From assembly GCA_964503685.1 (NCBI GenBank), contig CAZDAW010000004.1, forward strand, positions 1-64,000: 64,000 bases of DNA. Reading direction: 5' to 3'. Positions 29,001 through 37,964 of the stretch are shown piece by piece. Position 1 is the stretch's first letter; every line of letters starts with the position of its first letter. The stretch comes from CAZDAW01 sp964503685. Its GTDB lineage: Bacteria > Chloroflexota > Anaerolineae > Anaerolineales > Anaerolineaceae. The position numbers were made by a program, and so were the translations under genes. Under the pieces are notes generated by a model that saw only the letters and a list, made by a program, of their open reading frames with translations, ran no database searches and had not been told where the DNA came from.

Positions 29001-30115
29001 ATACCATTCTTAAATCGCTGCCGCTTAAAGGTACGTTCTACTGGCGGGCGGCAAACAAGGGTAAATACGGCTACAGCGCCTGGACGGCCGGGGTGGACTT
29101 TATGACGCCAGACGAAGCGCCCTACGCGCCCAGTCTCGTTTCCCCTGCCAGCGGCGCAGTAATGATCAACTACACGCCTAAACTTGTGTGGAATGCCCCC
29201 AGCCGCAAGCCCGTCCCGGATGGTTACCAGGTTCAAATCAGCAAAACGAACAAATTTGACTCGCCCGTCGTTGACGAGGCAGTGACGACGAAGTCCTACG
29301 TCGTTCCTTACAGTTCACTTGATGAAAGCGGTAAATATTACTGGCGGGTTGGCTCAGACCTGGGCGGCGTCCTTGCCTGGAGCAGTGTGAGGACGTTCTA
29401 TACCCCCAGCACCGTCAAGGGTGTGGTCAGCGATGTTGAGAGCGGCAATCCTATTGTCGGCGCTCGGGTTTACATCGGCGACGGAACTCAATCCACAGTA
29501 ACCAACGCCGCCGGCGAATTTACCTTCAACAGCCTGGTGCCGGGCGATTACACCTTCAAGGTTGATCACTCAGGTTACATCATCCAAAAACACACACTGA
29601 CCGTCGGCAAAGGGGCGAATGTCGATGAATTCAACTTCCCCCTGGTTGCCGAACAAGCCGACAAGATTCGCATTGTGCTCACCTGGGCAAAAGAGCCGGC
29701 CGATCTCGACGCTCATCTCTGGCTGCCCACAACAAACCAGACCCATATCCACAAGGATAATACGGGTGACCTGGCCAGCACGCCGCCAGACGCCGAACTT
29801 GAGGTTATGGACGAAGACGGTTACGGACCTGAGGTTATCACCATCAATCACAGCGCCACCAATCCACTCTACCCAGGCACTTACCTGTTCGCGGTGAAAC
29901 TCAACGGTTACCCCGATATGTTCCCGTTATCCGACGCCAGAGTGGCTGTTTACGATGGCAATACCCTCAAGAAAGAGTACCATATTCCACTGACTGGCAG
30001 CGCCCGCTGGTGGAAAGTATTCTCCCTGAAAGTTTCCGGTAGTTCATACACCATCATAGATCATAACGAACTGGTAACGAGTTCGCCGGCCCCTTATGCA
30101 GATCCAACGCCGTAA
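26072..30115 (+). CDS. Exported subtilisin-like serine protease with Fn3-like repeats and C-terminal DUF2135-like domain
   Basis: 1347 aa. ATG 26072 follows SD GGAGG (26063-26067). A signal peptide (LALLICASLLLGTTAAS) and a propeptide (to ~170) precede an S8 domain with Asp215 (RVTDIELG), His249 (AHGTNVLG), oxyanion Asn in AAGNG and Ser462 (GGTSGAAAI). Two Cys-rich loops (LTCTCGDPECSDF) occur in the catalytic domain. Residues ~530-1110 are six or so Fn3-like modules marked by LRPTxxW and YWRVR. A carboxypeptidase-regulatory-like domain follows (VKGVVSDVESGNPIVGARV), then LTWAKEPADLDAHLWLP, which resembles the YfaP/DUF2135 domain. Probably a secreted protease that binds polymers or cell surfaces. 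It shares orientation with the adhesins and may process them, but this is conjecture. Confidence 0.88.
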   Translation: MFSQKLMLKQRWLYNLLALLICASLLLGTTAASPAAAFQQGKSQAQTEGDPPEAEWLNYHLIVVKFKDDSPVRMSEGRLASPDGADLSAVESLLEGLSIRPMFSRSTEELEQETANLRSAEGEVLPDLSQYYLINLSEETTFEQASALLESLQGLENVETAYMEPIYKLATDKDPATPDMSAGQGYREDAASNGIDADYAATILGGRGYNVRVTDIELGWQIGHEDLNIKNSSLLGRSENTSQLSDIAHGTNVLGVIAGFNNGYGVTGIASDAEIKLVSNGYVVIGTTEYNYTTAEAIDLAAANSRAGDVIVIPLQVKGPKTGLTCTCGDPECSDFEFIPVEWLDANYDAIKRATAKGVIVVEAAGNGSMNLGDTDIYGNKFIRSSRNSGALIVGAGDSATRARRCSSNYGDRVDLQGWGDSIVTTGGLSDGSQDTAFETASGFDSGGDAEQFYTNTFGGTSGAAAIVAGAVASLQGIARKQGIALSPSQTREMLINTGSSQTGSTSEHIGPLPDLKGAIDTYLVSGSYTPDGTTTDSLRPTLNWPNAVGATKYWVQISTGTTFTELVYDATVTRSEFTPSKNLAKNTVYYWKVRPYSNGSWAKWSNTYQFTTPNPTDNPPVTTLTYPKEGFLFTSWSPTFYWKDLSSLSTPPDGYHIQISTTNDFAAATTIEAYPTDANYTVAAPLDGSTQYYWRVRTYIGAAPDQIFSAWTPWRSFKTAIASTSLVSPADGADVDTLRPTFQWNPIANAKGYQLQISTSLKFKSNVQSYTLGDTTTSYQITKDLSKKASTVYWRVRVIGKFGNSGWSPVWTVHPPIPPNVPTNLKPKTKTVNKDFSPVFTWSVPKGGAVGYQFEISKDSDFDPADLSTDTQDVTDPTYTAAGRDPDSAFYWQVRAVNASGEYCNWSKNQIIYTGPLLSVTLDSPSSGDTVDSRRPTLQWTDATPTLTGAYWLQISRNAAFTRIFYSKIVKNASPHTILKSLPLKGTFYWRAANKGKYGYSAWTAGVDFMTPDEAPYAPSLVSPASGAVMINYTPKLVWNAPSRKPVPDGYQVQISKTNKFDSPVVDEAVTTKSYVVPYSSLDESGKYYWRVGSDLGGVLAWSSVRTFYTPSTVKGVVSDVESGNPIVGARVYIGDGTQSTVTNAAGEFTFNSLVPGDYTFKVDHSGYIIQKHTLTVGKGANVDEFNFPLVAEQADKIRIVLTWAKEPADLDAHLWLPTTNQTHIHKDNTGDLASTPPDAELEVMDEDGYGPEVITINHSATNPLYPGTYLFAVKLNGYPDMFPLSDARVAVYDGNTLKKEYHIPLTGSARWWKVFSLKVSGSSYTIIDHNELVTSSPAPYADPTP

Positions 30116-30138
30116 ACCGGCTGCCATATCATAACAAT

Positions 30139-30177
30139 AACGATCCCCCTTCTCTTTGTTAATGAAGGGGGATCGTT
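30139..30177 (+). terminator. Terminator-like hairpin after the protease gene
   Basis: A perfect 14-bp stem (30139-30152 with 30164-30177) with an 11-nt loop lies between the protease gene and the hydrogenase operon. No T-run follows. A tentative -10 (TATAAT, 30228-30233) for the hydrogenase operon lies after it. Confidence 0.6.
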
Positions 30178-30289
30178 GATTAACGCAACTTTCCGATAAT
30201 TTTTACGCCAAAGATTTGAATCTGGTTTATAATGAACCATCACGGTCTTTGACTGGATTATCATAATACACCAGAGCAGGGAGGTAGGC

Positions 30290-30817
30290 ATGCTGCAAAT
30301 TCTCATTATTGCAGTGGCTATCATTTGCGCCATACAGGCTCTACGCGCTAAAAGTCTTTTAGTCTCAGCATTGTGGCTGGCAGGCGTCAGCGCATTGGTA
30401 GCTCTTTTGTTATATCTCATGGGAGCAGCCGAAGTTGCAGTGATCGAACTCAGCGTCGGCGCCGGATTGGTTACAGTGCTCTTTGTCTTCGCTATCAGCA
30501 TCGCCGGCGAAGAGACCACTGATATCCGCACCATCATCCCAAAACCCCTTGCATGGGGACTGATTGGCATATCGGTTATTTTGTTGTTACGGCTGATCAT
30601 GCCGGCAACCGGCATTGAGATTCCTGTCTCGCAAACTACTTATCCAGATAAATTATGGGAAGCGCGCGGAATCGATATTCTGGTGCAAATCGTGTTAATT
30701 TTCACGGGCGTGTTGGGAGTTTTAGGGTTGATGGCAGAGGCGCCGGGCAAAAAATCTGCTCACATTGTTCACCTGCCAGAAACGGAAACTGAATCGGCAG
30801 AGGAGAAGCGCTCATGA
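30290..30817 (+). CDS. Hydrogenase membrane subunit, DUF4040/MnhB-MbhD-like
   Basis: 175 aa with about five membrane helices. The pattern AEVAVIELSVGAGLVTVLFVFAIS matches the DUF4040/MbhD domain of Mrp antiporters and Mbh hydrogenases. The second half (ARGIDILVQIVLIFTGVLGVLGL) resembles the MnhB/MbhE-F part, so it may be a fused or NuoJ-like subunit. ATG 30290 follows SD GGGAGG. It is the first gene of the operon and overlaps the next by ATGA. It should help carry ions (H+ or Na+) across the membrane. Confidence 0.75.
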   Translation: MLQILIIAVAIICAIQALRAKSLLVSALWLAGVSALVALLLYLMGAAEVAVIELSVGAGLVTVLFVFAISIAGEETTDIRTIIPKPLAWGLIGISVILLLRLIMPATGIEIPVSQTTYPDKLWEARGIDILVQIVLIFTGVLGVLGLMAEAPGKKSAHIVHLPETETESAEEKRS

Positions 30818-31125
30818 CACAATCGATGCTGAACATCGTTTTAGTGGGGGTTTTTGGACTATTTGCAATTGGTCTCTACGGGCTGCTCATCAGCCGCAAT
30901 CTCATAAAAATTGTAGTCGCTTTACAAATTCTGGCAAAGTCAGCCATTCTCGCCATCCTGGTCGCCGGTAAAATGGGCGGCAACATCGATCTCGGTCAGA
31001 GTATGGCAATTCGGGTGATCGTGGCTGACACCGTTGTGGCCATACTGGCGCTGGCGCTGTCTGTTCAAGTGCGGCGCTTTTTCGGTACGCTGGACATCAA
31101 AGCCCTGTCCACACTGAGGAGGTAG
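30814..31125 (+). CDS. NuoK/MrpC-like membrane subunit
   Basis: 103 aa, three helices: GVFGLFAIGLYGLLISRNLIK, ILAKSAILAILVAG and a third around VIVADTVVAILALALSV. This is the size and topology of NuoK/MnhC/MbhG, small subunits next to the antiporter-like proteins. Its ATG overlaps the stop of the previous gene, with SD AGGAG, which indicates translational coupling. Confidence 0.8.
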   Translation: MTQSMLNIVLVGVFGLFAIGLYGLLISRNLIKIVVALQILAKSAILAILVAGKMGGNIDLGQSMAIRVIVADTVVAILALALSVQVRRFFGTLDIKALSTLRR

Positions 31126-31129
31126 CCCG

Positions 31130-32878
31130 ATGACTGGTCTATTGATAATTCTCATCATCGGAATACCCTGGTTAGGCGCATTGGCGCTGTGGCGTACACC
31201 CGACAGCCACCCGCGCCTTCAAAATACGCTCGCTGTCATTTTTTCAATCGGGGCTGGCTTAATTTCATTATTATTAATTCCAAACGCCACTGATCAGGCT
31301 GGTTTATCACTGCCGGTTGGCGGCGTTTTTGGTGAATTCAGTTTCGTCGCCGACGGCCTGGGCGTCTTTCTGGCCGCCGTCGCCTGCGTAATCGGAAGCC
31401 TGGCTATTATCTTTTCAATTAATTACATGCACGGCGAGGCGCAACTGGGACGCTATTACGCCCTGATACTGCTCTTCATCGGCGGCATGTCAGGCCTGGT
31501 TCTGACCAACAACATGCTGCTGATGTTCTTCTTCTGGGAAATCACCGCCCTGTGTTCCTATGCGCTGATCTCCTTCCACAACGACGATCCCAAGGCCGTT
31601 GCCGGGGGCATCAAAGCCCTGATCATCACGCAAATCGGCGGCATCGGTTTGCTGGCAGGCGCATTAATTTCCTATGCTTACCTGGGCACGCTCGATACAA
31701 ACGTCCTCATCAAGCAGGCAGCCCAATTACCCGCCGGAGTATTAAGTTTCACCGCATTCGGTTTCCTGATCGCCGCGGCGGCTAAATCGGCGCAATTCCC
31801 CTTTCAAACCTGGCTCCCGGATGCCATGGAAGCTCCCAGCCCGATCAGCGCCCTGATCCATGCCGCCACGATGGTCAACGCAGGTGTGTATCTTCTGGCG
31901 CGGTTCTATCCGGCTTTCGAGAGTGTACCCGGCTGGAAAACAGCCGTCGTTCTGGTCGGCGCTATTTCAGCCGTCATGGCGGCCTGTATGGCGCTGGTTG
32001 CCACAGACCTGAAACGCGTCCTGGCCTATTCCACAATCAGCCAGTTGGGATATATGGTTTACGCCATCGGTTGCGGCGGCGTTTTCGCCAGCCAATTCCA
32101 CCTGCTCAGCCATTCAGTATTCAAAGCGCTGCTCTTCCTTGCCGCCGGCGCAGTGATCCATTCAGTCGGCACACGTGACATGCGTAAAATGGGCAACCTG
32201 GGCAAACAAATGCCGCTGGTGCGCAACGTATTCATTATCGGCGCGCTGGCGCTGGCTGGAATACCCATACTCAACGGCTTTTGGAGTAAAGAACTGGTAT
32301 TAGAAGCCGGTTTATCTCACGGCCCTGCCTGGGGTTACATCTTGATGCTGGTCGGCGCGGGGATAACCGCACTCTACACTTTCCGCTGTGTATGGCTGGT
32401 TTTCTTCGGCAAGGCGCGCAGCGAACTGCACGGCCACGATGCGCAAACTGCGATGCAGGTTGCCCTCATCCCGCTGGCGTTCGGAGTATTCACAACTGAA
32501 TTATTAGCCGGCCCATTCTCACAATTATTGGGGCGCACATTGACTTTCCATGAAATCGAAGGAGCTTCAACATTGAAGATATTGGAAGAAGTCGTGCTCG
32601 ATCCTTATACATTGCTGGCCCTGACAGTGATTGCGCTGGGATTACTCTTGTGGGTCTGGCGCAAACATCTGGCCGGATTGGTTGAAAGCCTGCAGGGCCT
32701 GGGAAATTTCATCGGCGGAGGGTTCGGCTTTGAATCAATCAACCGCGGCATCGTCAACGGCGTGCAGAATTTTGCCGAGACGCTGCGTGCAACACAAACC
32801 GGTCAGATCAACTGGAATGTTTTCTATATTCTGACCGGGTTAGTTCTCCTGGTCATTATCCTGGTTCTGGCGGTGTAA
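31130..32878 (+). CDS. Antiporter-like proton/sodium-translocating subunit (NuoL/MrpA-D family)
   Basis: 582 aa, about 14-16 membrane helices. Family motifs include FFFWEITALCSYALISFHND (Glu in the fifth helix), LPDAMEAPSPISALIHAATMV with the conserved Lys in AAAAKSAQFPFQ, and YSTISQLGYMVYAIG. These are the charged residues of the proton_antipo_M domain used for ion pumping in complex I, Mrp and Mbh. A C-terminal amphipathic/helical extension is shorter than the NuoL lateral helix. ATG 31130, SD GAGG. One of two antiporter-like subunits in this operon. Confidence 0.88.
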   Translation: MTGLLIILIIGIPWLGALALWRTPDSHPRLQNTLAVIFSIGAGLISLLLIPNATDQAGLSLPVGGVFGEFSFVADGLGVFLAAVACVIGSLAIIFSINYMHGEAQLGRYYALILLFIGGMSGLVLTNNMLLMFFFWEITALCSYALISFHNDDPKAVAGGIKALIITQIGGIGLLAGALISYAYLGTLDTNVLIKQAAQLPAGVLSFTAFGFLIAAAAKSAQFPFQTWLPDAMEAPSPISALIHAATMVNAGVYLLARFYPAFESVPGWKTAVVLVGAISAVMAACMALVATDLKRVLAYSTISQLGYMVYAIGCGGVFASQFHLLSHSVFKALLFLAAGAVIHSVGTRDMRKMGNLGKQMPLVRNVFIIGALALAGIPILNGFWSKELVLEAGLSHGPAWGYILMLVGAGITALYTFRCVWLVFFGKARSELHGHDAQTAMQVALIPLAFGVFTTELLAGPFSQLLGRTLTFHEIEGASTLKILEEVVLDPYTLLALTVIALGLLLWVWRKHLAGLVESLQGLGNFIGGGFGFESINRGIVNGVQNFAETLRATQTGQINWNVFYILTGLVLLVIILVLAV

Positions 32879-32879
32879 C

Positions 32880-34379
32880 ATGAATGCGAACATACTTACC
32901 TGGATGATTGCACTTCCTCTGGCAGCTTCGCCAGTTATTTATCTCGTCGGCCGCATCCGAACCAAAAACACGAATCTGGGCCGTTGGGCCGGTTTGTTAG
33001 CCCTTTTATTGACCTGGATACCCTTTATCAGCGCAGCAAGAGAATTCACCCAGAATGGCCCGATCTCTTACACGCTGGGTGCGATCACGCTGCAAATGGA
33101 CGGCGTCGGTTTGCTGCTGGCAGCCACCGCGCTGAGCCTGGGCACCATGGTGATGATCTTCTCAATCCCCTATATGGCAGGCGAAGTTGGCGAAGAAAAA
33201 TATTTTGCCACTCTCGCCGTCATGGTCGGTTCTATCATGGGGCTGGGCTGCGCCACAGAGTTGTTCAACCTGTGGATATGGTTCGAGACGATGGCAATTT
33301 CATCATATATGCTGGTTGCCTTCTATCACGACCAACCTGCCTCCTTGGAGGCCGGCGTTAAATACCTGGTACAAAGCACCATCGGTTCTATACTGGTTCT
33401 GCTCGGAATTTCCCTGGTCTATACTCAGACCGGCACGCTCAATATCGTTGAAATTCGCAGCCTGCTGCAAGGCGAAACAGCCTCTCCATTGATTGTTGTG
33501 GCCGGAGCCTTCTTTGTGATTGGTTTCGGCGTCAAGGTGGCCCTGGTACCCTTGCACACCTGGCTGCCAGATGCTCACTCGCAAGCGCCCAGCGGGATCA
33601 GCGCCATGCTCTCAGGCGTCCTGATCGAAGCTGGTCTGATTGCCCTGCTGCGGGCAATTTCTGCCATTTCCAATATGACCTTGCAATGGGGCGCTCTCAT
33701 CATGATCTTCGGCGCAGTCAACATGCTGGCAGGAAACTTGCTGGCGCTGCGCCAAAAACAGGTCAAACGCCTGCTGGCGTTTTCCAGCCTGGCGCATGTT
33801 GGTTACATGCTGGTAGGTCTGGGCGTTGGCATTTACTTCCAACAGGCAAACGGGATGGAAGGCAGCATGTTCCACCTCTTCAACCACGCTATGATGAAGG
33901 GATTGGCCTTTCTTGCGGCTGGCTCACTGTTATTTGCTCTGCACACAGCGATTGGCGACCATAATCCGCTCACAATTGCCGATCTGTCGGGAGCAGCCAA
34001 ACGCTATCCGATATCCTCTCTGACCCTCAGCATTGCTGTGCTGGGTCTGGGCGGTATGCCCTTGTTGGCCGGTTTCATGTCTAAATGGCAGATATTCGTC
34101 GGCGGTTTTCAAACCCAAAGCCCGCTCGTTTACGCGCTGGTTATCTTTGCCGCGCTGAACAGCGTCCTCTCGCTGGGCTATTACGCCCCGCTGGTCAATG
34201 CTGTGTACCGTCTGGAGCCTTCCGAGGCCGTTAAATCGGGTAAACCTGTCACTGCCTTGATGACCATCCCCATGATCATTATGGCGCTGGTCATCGTTGT
34301 GTTGGGTTTTTACCCGGCTCTGGTAAACTGGATGACCGGGCCGGCAGGCGCTGCCCTTCTGGCCGCTTTTGCGCACTAG
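32880..34379 (+). CDS. Second antiporter-like subunit (MrpD/NuoM-N/MbhH family)
   Basis: 499 aa and about 14 helices. Motifs include WIWFETMAISSYMLVAFYHD, GVKVALVPLHTWLPDAHSQAPSGISAMLSGVLI and LLAFSSLAHVGYMLVGLG. It is close to MrpD/MbhH. It starts 2 bp after the previous stop, so both are made together. The pair probably forms the ion-pumping membrane arm. Confidence 0.88.
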   Translation: MNANILTWMIALPLAASPVIYLVGRIRTKNTNLGRWAGLLALLLTWIPFISAAREFTQNGPISYTLGAITLQMDGVGLLLAATALSLGTMVMIFSIPYMAGEVGEEKYFATLAVMVGSIMGLGCATELFNLWIWFETMAISSYMLVAFYHDQPASLEAGVKYLVQSTIGSILVLLGISLVYTQTGTLNIVEIRSLLQGETASPLIVVAGAFFVIGFGVKVALVPLHTWLPDAHSQAPSGISAMLSGVLIEAGLIALLRAISAISNMTLQWGALIMIFGAVNMLAGNLLALRQKQVKRLLAFSSLAHVGYMLVGLGVGIYFQQANGMEGSMFHLFNHAMMKGLAFLAAGSLLFALHTAIGDHNPLTIADLSGAAKRYPISSLTLSIAVLGLGGMPLLAGFMSKWQIFVGGFQTQSPLVYALVIFAALNSVLSLGYYAPLVNAVYRLEPSEAVKSGKPVTALMTIPMIIMALVIVVLGFYPALVNWMTGPAGAALLAAFAH

Positions 34380-34418
34380 TCAATAAGACTCCTGAATAAG
34401 AAATGGAGCTGAACTATT

Positions 34419-34730
34419 ATGGAAATATTACTTTCACCACCGATCGCATTTCTGATCTATATTCCCCTGGTATTGATTCTTTTCGCCATCGGCCGCCTGC
34501 TGGCGGGTTCAGGAAACTCATCAGCGATGAAATCCAGCCTGTATGGCAGCGGCGAAGAAGCGCCCTCTTACCTGGCAGCGCCGGGCTACCGCCCCTTCTT
34601 CATGATCGCTTTCTTCTTCGCCATCCTGCACCTGGGTATTCTGGTACTGGGCGACAGCTCTCTTAACCCGGTCACAATCGTTTACGTAATCGGGTTCATC
34701 CTGGCATTGATCGCCCTGATACTGGGGTAA
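34419..34730 (+). CDS. NuoA/MbhI-like small membrane subunit
   Basis: 103 aa with three predicted helices. The loop SSLYGSGEEAPSYLAAPGYRPFFMIAFFF resembles the complex I chain 3 (NuoA) loop YExG followed by an RF-like stretch, and occupies the place of MbhI, which links the membrane arm to the hydrogenase module. Identity is less firm than for its neighbours because the protein is short and diverged. SD AATGGAGC lies before ATG 34419. A TATAAT at 34757-34762 in the 78-bp gap downstream could be an internal promoter. Confidence 0.65.
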   Translation: MEILLSPPIAFLIYIPLVLILFAIGRLLAGSGNSSAMKSSLYGSGEEAPSYLAAPGYRPFFMIAFFFAILHLGILVLGDSSLNPVTIVYVIGFILALIALILG

Positions 34731-34808
34731 GTCTCGAACTACTAGGAGTATTCGGGTATAATAAGTCTATATAGGTGTTTTCAAGCGTTAGAGAAGGAGC
34801 AATAAAGA

Positions 34809-35360
34809 ATGGGACTCAATTTGGACAAATCCTGGCAGGACATACTGGATAAAGTCAAAACCTGGGCGCGCATCAACTCACCCTGGGCTATTCACTTTAA
34901 CAGCGGCTCTTGCAACGGTTGTGATATCGAAATACTGGCTACCCTCACCCCGCGTTATGATCTGGAGCGACTCGGCATCAAACTTCAGGGTAGCCCGCGT
35001 CATGCAGATGTATTGATTTGCACCGGGCCTGTAACGCGCCAGGCGCGCGATCGTCTAAAAAGAATTTACGAACAAATGCCAGAGCCAAAATTTGTCGTCG
35101 CAGTTGGCTCATGCGGAATCTCTGGAGGCGCATTCCAGGGCTGCTATAACATTGTGGGCAGCATCAGCGAGGTTATCCCGGTCGATGTTTACGTCCCCGG
35201 TTGTCCGCCGCGCCCTGAAGGGATTATCTTCGGCATCGCTCAACTATTGGAAAAACTCAAGGGAAAGGCAGTTGACGAAACCGCCGTCCCGCCCAGTCAT
35301 TCCAGCGGAAGTCTGATATCGCAGCCAGAATTTCAGGAAATGAGCAACAGGAGAAGATAA
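34809..35360 (+). CDS. Group 4 [NiFe]-hydrogenase small subunit (NuoB/MbhJ/EchC-like)
   Basis: 183 aa. Carries the proximal [4Fe-4S] cluster: Cys35 and Cys38 in SGSCNGCDIEIL, Cys102 in VGSCGISGG and Cys132 in VPGCPPRPEGI, the NuoB/EchC pattern. It passes electrons from the ferredoxin-like subunit to the NiFe site. A strong SD (AGAAGGAG) precedes ATG 34809. Four bases separate it from the next gene. Confidence 0.9.
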   Translation: MGLNLDKSWQDILDKVKTWARINSPWAIHFNSGSCNGCDIEILATLTPRYDLERLGIKLQGSPRHADVLICTGPVTRQARDRLKRIYEQMPEPKFVVAVGSCGISGGAFQGCYNIVGSISEVIPVDVYVPGCPPRPEGIIFGIAQLLEKLKGKAVDETAVPPSHSSGSLISQPEFQEMSNRRR

Positions 35361-35364
35361 GATC

Positions 35365-35838
35365 ATGAACACAGAAAGCGCATTAACCACTGCGGGGCAA
35401 TTATTAGCGCCCTGGGCAGACAGCACAAATAGTCCAGAAACCAACCGGTTGGATGTGAACCTGGCGCCGAAGAATTTGATTTCAGCAGCCGAAGCGCTGG
35501 TCAATAACCGATGGGGGTATCTATCCGCAATCACCGGCGTGGACCTGGGAGTTGAAGCAGGCGAGTTTGAAGTTCTTTACCACTTCTGCAAAGGCGCGGC
35601 AATTACCACCCTGCGGGTACGCCTTCCCCGGCAAAATCCGAGTATTCCATCGGTCTGCAGCGTTATCCCTTCGGCCACGCTTTTCGAGCGCGAATTGATG
35701 GAAATGTTTGGCATTACTGTAGCGGGAACACCAAACACCGACCGCCTGATTCTTCCAGAAGATTGGCCAGACGGCGTTTATCCCCTGCGTAAGGATTTTA
35801 GCCTGTCAAATCTAACCCCGGGTGAGAAGAAAGGATAG
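35365..35838 (+). CDS. NuoC/MbhK-like hydrogenase subunit
   Basis: 157 aa. The C-terminal half ERELMEMFGITVAGTPNTDRLILPEDWPDGVYPLRKDF is the 30-kDa (NuoC) signature. It supports the large subunit and has no cofactors. Placed between small and large subunits as in Mbh and Ech operons. Confidence 0.87.
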   Translation: MNTESALTTAGQLLAPWADSTNSPETNRLDVNLAPKNLISAAEALVNNRWGYLSAITGVDLGVEAGEFEVLYHFCKGAAITTLRVRLPRQNPSIPSVCSVIPSATLFERELMEMFGITVAGTPNTDRLILPEDWPDGVYPLRKDFSLSNLTPGEKKG

Positions 35839-35847
35839 AATAACAGG

Positions 35848-37032
35848 ATGGAAATGAACCAACCTCGAAATAAGTTTATCGTTCCAATTGGCCCGCAGCA
35901 TCCGGCTCTAAAAGAACCCGGCCATTTTGAATTCACCGTTGACGGCGAAATCGTCACCAGCGCCTCGGCCCGCTTGGGTTACGTACATCGCGGCATCGAA
36001 AAGGGGGTCGAAGGCAAAACCTGGCCTCAGGCTCTCTACATGCTTGAGCGAATTTGCGGCATTTGCTCCCATATTCATGCTTTTGCTTATGCTCTTGGCG
36101 TTGAGAAACTGGCCGGGGTAAGCGCTCCACCTCGCGCCCAGGCCATCCGGGAACTCGTGGCAGAATTGGAACGCATCCACAGTCATTTACTCTGGCTGGG
36201 CGTTGCCGCTCATGAAGGCGGGTTTGATACCCTGTTCATGTTTAGCTGGCGCGATCGAGAAACAGTCATGGATTTATTGGAAGGCCTGACCGGCAACCGG
36301 GTAAATTATTCTGTTAATGTTCTCGGCGGCGTAAAATTTGATGTCAGCGACCAGCAGGCCGATACAATTCGTAAGGGAATCGATTACCTGGAAGAGCGCA
36401 CTTATCATTATCTCAAAGTGATAACAACCGATGAAACCTTTTTGGGTCGCACACGCAATATTGGCACAATGAGCAAAGAAGAAGCCGAAAAGTTGGGGGC
36501 AGTTGGTCCAACGGTACGCGCCTCGAATGTTGAGCAGGATATCCGCGTCGAAGCACCTTACGGGGCTTATCACGATTTCCCGGTCAATATCGTCCTTGAA
36601 AAAGCCGGCGATTTACAGGCGCGTTTTGAAGTGCGAGTCAAAGAATTGTTCGAAAGCTACCGGGTTATCCGTGAAATTTTGGATAAGCTGCCTCCAGGAG
36701 ACCTGACCGTGCGCGTTCCCCGCAAAATACCGGCAGGTGAAACAATCAGCCGAGTCGAAGCGCCACGCGGCGAATTGTTGTATTACCTCAAGAGCAACGG
36801 CAGCGAAAACCCTGATCGCGTCAAGGTTCGCACACCCAGCCTGTGCAACTGGGCATCCGTCATCACCACTGCTGTTGGCCATAAGCTGGCGGATATGCCA
36901 ATGATTCTGGCAGGAATTGATCCCTGTTTCTCTTGCAACGACCGTACATTCACCATTCAGCACACCGGCAAAGATGCCGAAAGCTGGTCATGGGAAGATC
37001 TGCGATTATATGGAATAGAGTATTACCGATGA
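35848..37032 (+). CDS. Group 4 [NiFe]-hydrogenase large (catalytic) subunit
   Basis: 394 aa. It makes or consumes H2 at a NiFe(CN)2CO site. Both ligand pairs are present: Cys70/Cys73 in LERICGICSHIH and Cys360/Cys363 in IDPCFSCNDR. Complex I NuoD and the Mbx/Fpo-type relatives have lost these, so this is a true hydrogenase. After CNDR a 28-residue tail follows (TFTIQHTGKDAES to the end), which the linked maturation protease should remove. ATG 35848; ATG 35854 is an alternative. The stop overlaps the next start. Confidence 0.92.
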   Translation: MEMNQPRNKFIVPIGPQHPALKEPGHFEFTVDGEIVTSASARLGYVHRGIEKGVEGKTWPQALYMLERICGICSHIHAFAYALGVEKLAGVSAPPRAQAIRELVAELERIHSHLLWLGVAAHEGGFDTLFMFSWRDRETVMDLLEGLTGNRVNYSVNVLGGVKFDVSDQQADTIRKGIDYLEERTYHYLKVITTDETFLGRTRNIGTMSKEEAEKLGAVGPTVRASNVEQDIRVEAPYGAYHDFPVNIVLEKAGDLQARFEVRVKELFESYRVIREILDKLPPGDLTVRVPRKIPAGETISRVEAPRGELLYYLKSNGSENPDRVKVRTPSLCNWASVITTAVGHKLADMPMILAGIDPCFSCNDRTFTIQHTGKDAESWSWEDLRLYGIEYYR

Positions 37033-37964
37033 ACACACTAATCCCCATCCTCGCTCTTCTGATTTTTCCTGGAGGCATATTTGTATTGGCAAGCGGCCTG
37101 GTTTACGAATATGCTGACCGCAAACTGGTAGCGCGTTTTCAAAACCGTCTGGGACCACGCTGGTTTCAACCTCTGGCGGATATGATCAAATTACTGGCAA
37201 AAGAAGAGGTCGTTCCGTTCGGCGTTAATCCGATTTTGTTCAATGCCTTGCCGGTGATTGCCCTCGCAGGCGCACTGACAGCCGCCCTTTACGTGCCGAT
37301 GGCCGGCTTGAAACCGTCTTTTTCTTTCCAGGGCGACTTGATCGTCACACTCTATTTGCTCAGCATGATGACCTTGTGTATCGGCCTGGCAGGCGCCAAC
37401 ACAGCCGACCGTTTCTCAATGATCGGCGCCATTCGTACATTAACCCAACTTTTCGCTTATGAAGCGCCGCTTCTGCTGGCGTTGCTCGGCCCGGCAATTA
37501 TGGCCGGAAGCTGGCAGATTAGCGAAATCTCCGCCTATGCCAGTCAGCACTGGGTAGCCATTCTGCTAACTCAGCCCATTGGATTTATTGTTGCCATTAT
37601 CGGACTGATGGGCAAGCTGGAACTCCCTCCCTTCGATGCGCCTGAAGCCGAGACGGAAATCGTATCAGGGGCATTGACCGAATATAGCGGACGAGGTTAC
37701 GCTCTCTTCCGCATTGGAAAAGACGCCGAACTGGTTATTGGCCTGACTCTGATCGCCACTTTCTTCCTGGGCGGAATCGCTAATCCACTGGAATTTTTGC
37801 TGAAAACTCTTGGTTTATTGCTGGTAATGGCAGGGCTGCAATCGTTGTTTGCCCGTCTGCGCATCGATCAAACCGTTGGGATGTGGTGGCGCTTCGGTGC
37901 GCTGCTGGTTTTGCTCCAATTCCTTCTCATCATTATCTTGAAAGCGACAGGTGTTCTACCATGA
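37029..37964 (+). CDS. NuoH/MbhM-like membrane anchor subunit
   Basis: 311 aa, about eight helices. The complex I subunit 1 signatures are seen: YEYADRKLVARFQNRLGPRWFQP, AYEAPLLLALLG and ELPPFDAPEAETEIVSGALTEYSG. This subunit binds the hydrophilic module to the membrane arm. The ATG at 37029 overlaps the large-subunit stop (ATGA); longer in-frame starts lie inside that gene and are rejected. Confidence 0.9.
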   Translation: MNTLIPILALLIFPGGIFVLASGLVYEYADRKLVARFQNRLGPRWFQPLADMIKLLAKEEVVPFGVNPILFNALPVIALAGALTAALYVPMAGLKPSFSFQGDLIVTLYLLSMMTLCIGLAGANTADRFSMIGAIRTLTQLFAYEAPLLLALLGPAIMAGSWQISEISAYASQHWVAILLTQPIGFIVAIIGLMGKLELPPFDAPEAETEIVSGALTEYSGRGYALFRIGKDAELVIGLTLIATFFLGGIANPLEFLLKTLGLLLVMAGLQSLFARLRIDQTVGMWWRFGALLVLLQFLLIIILKATGVLP

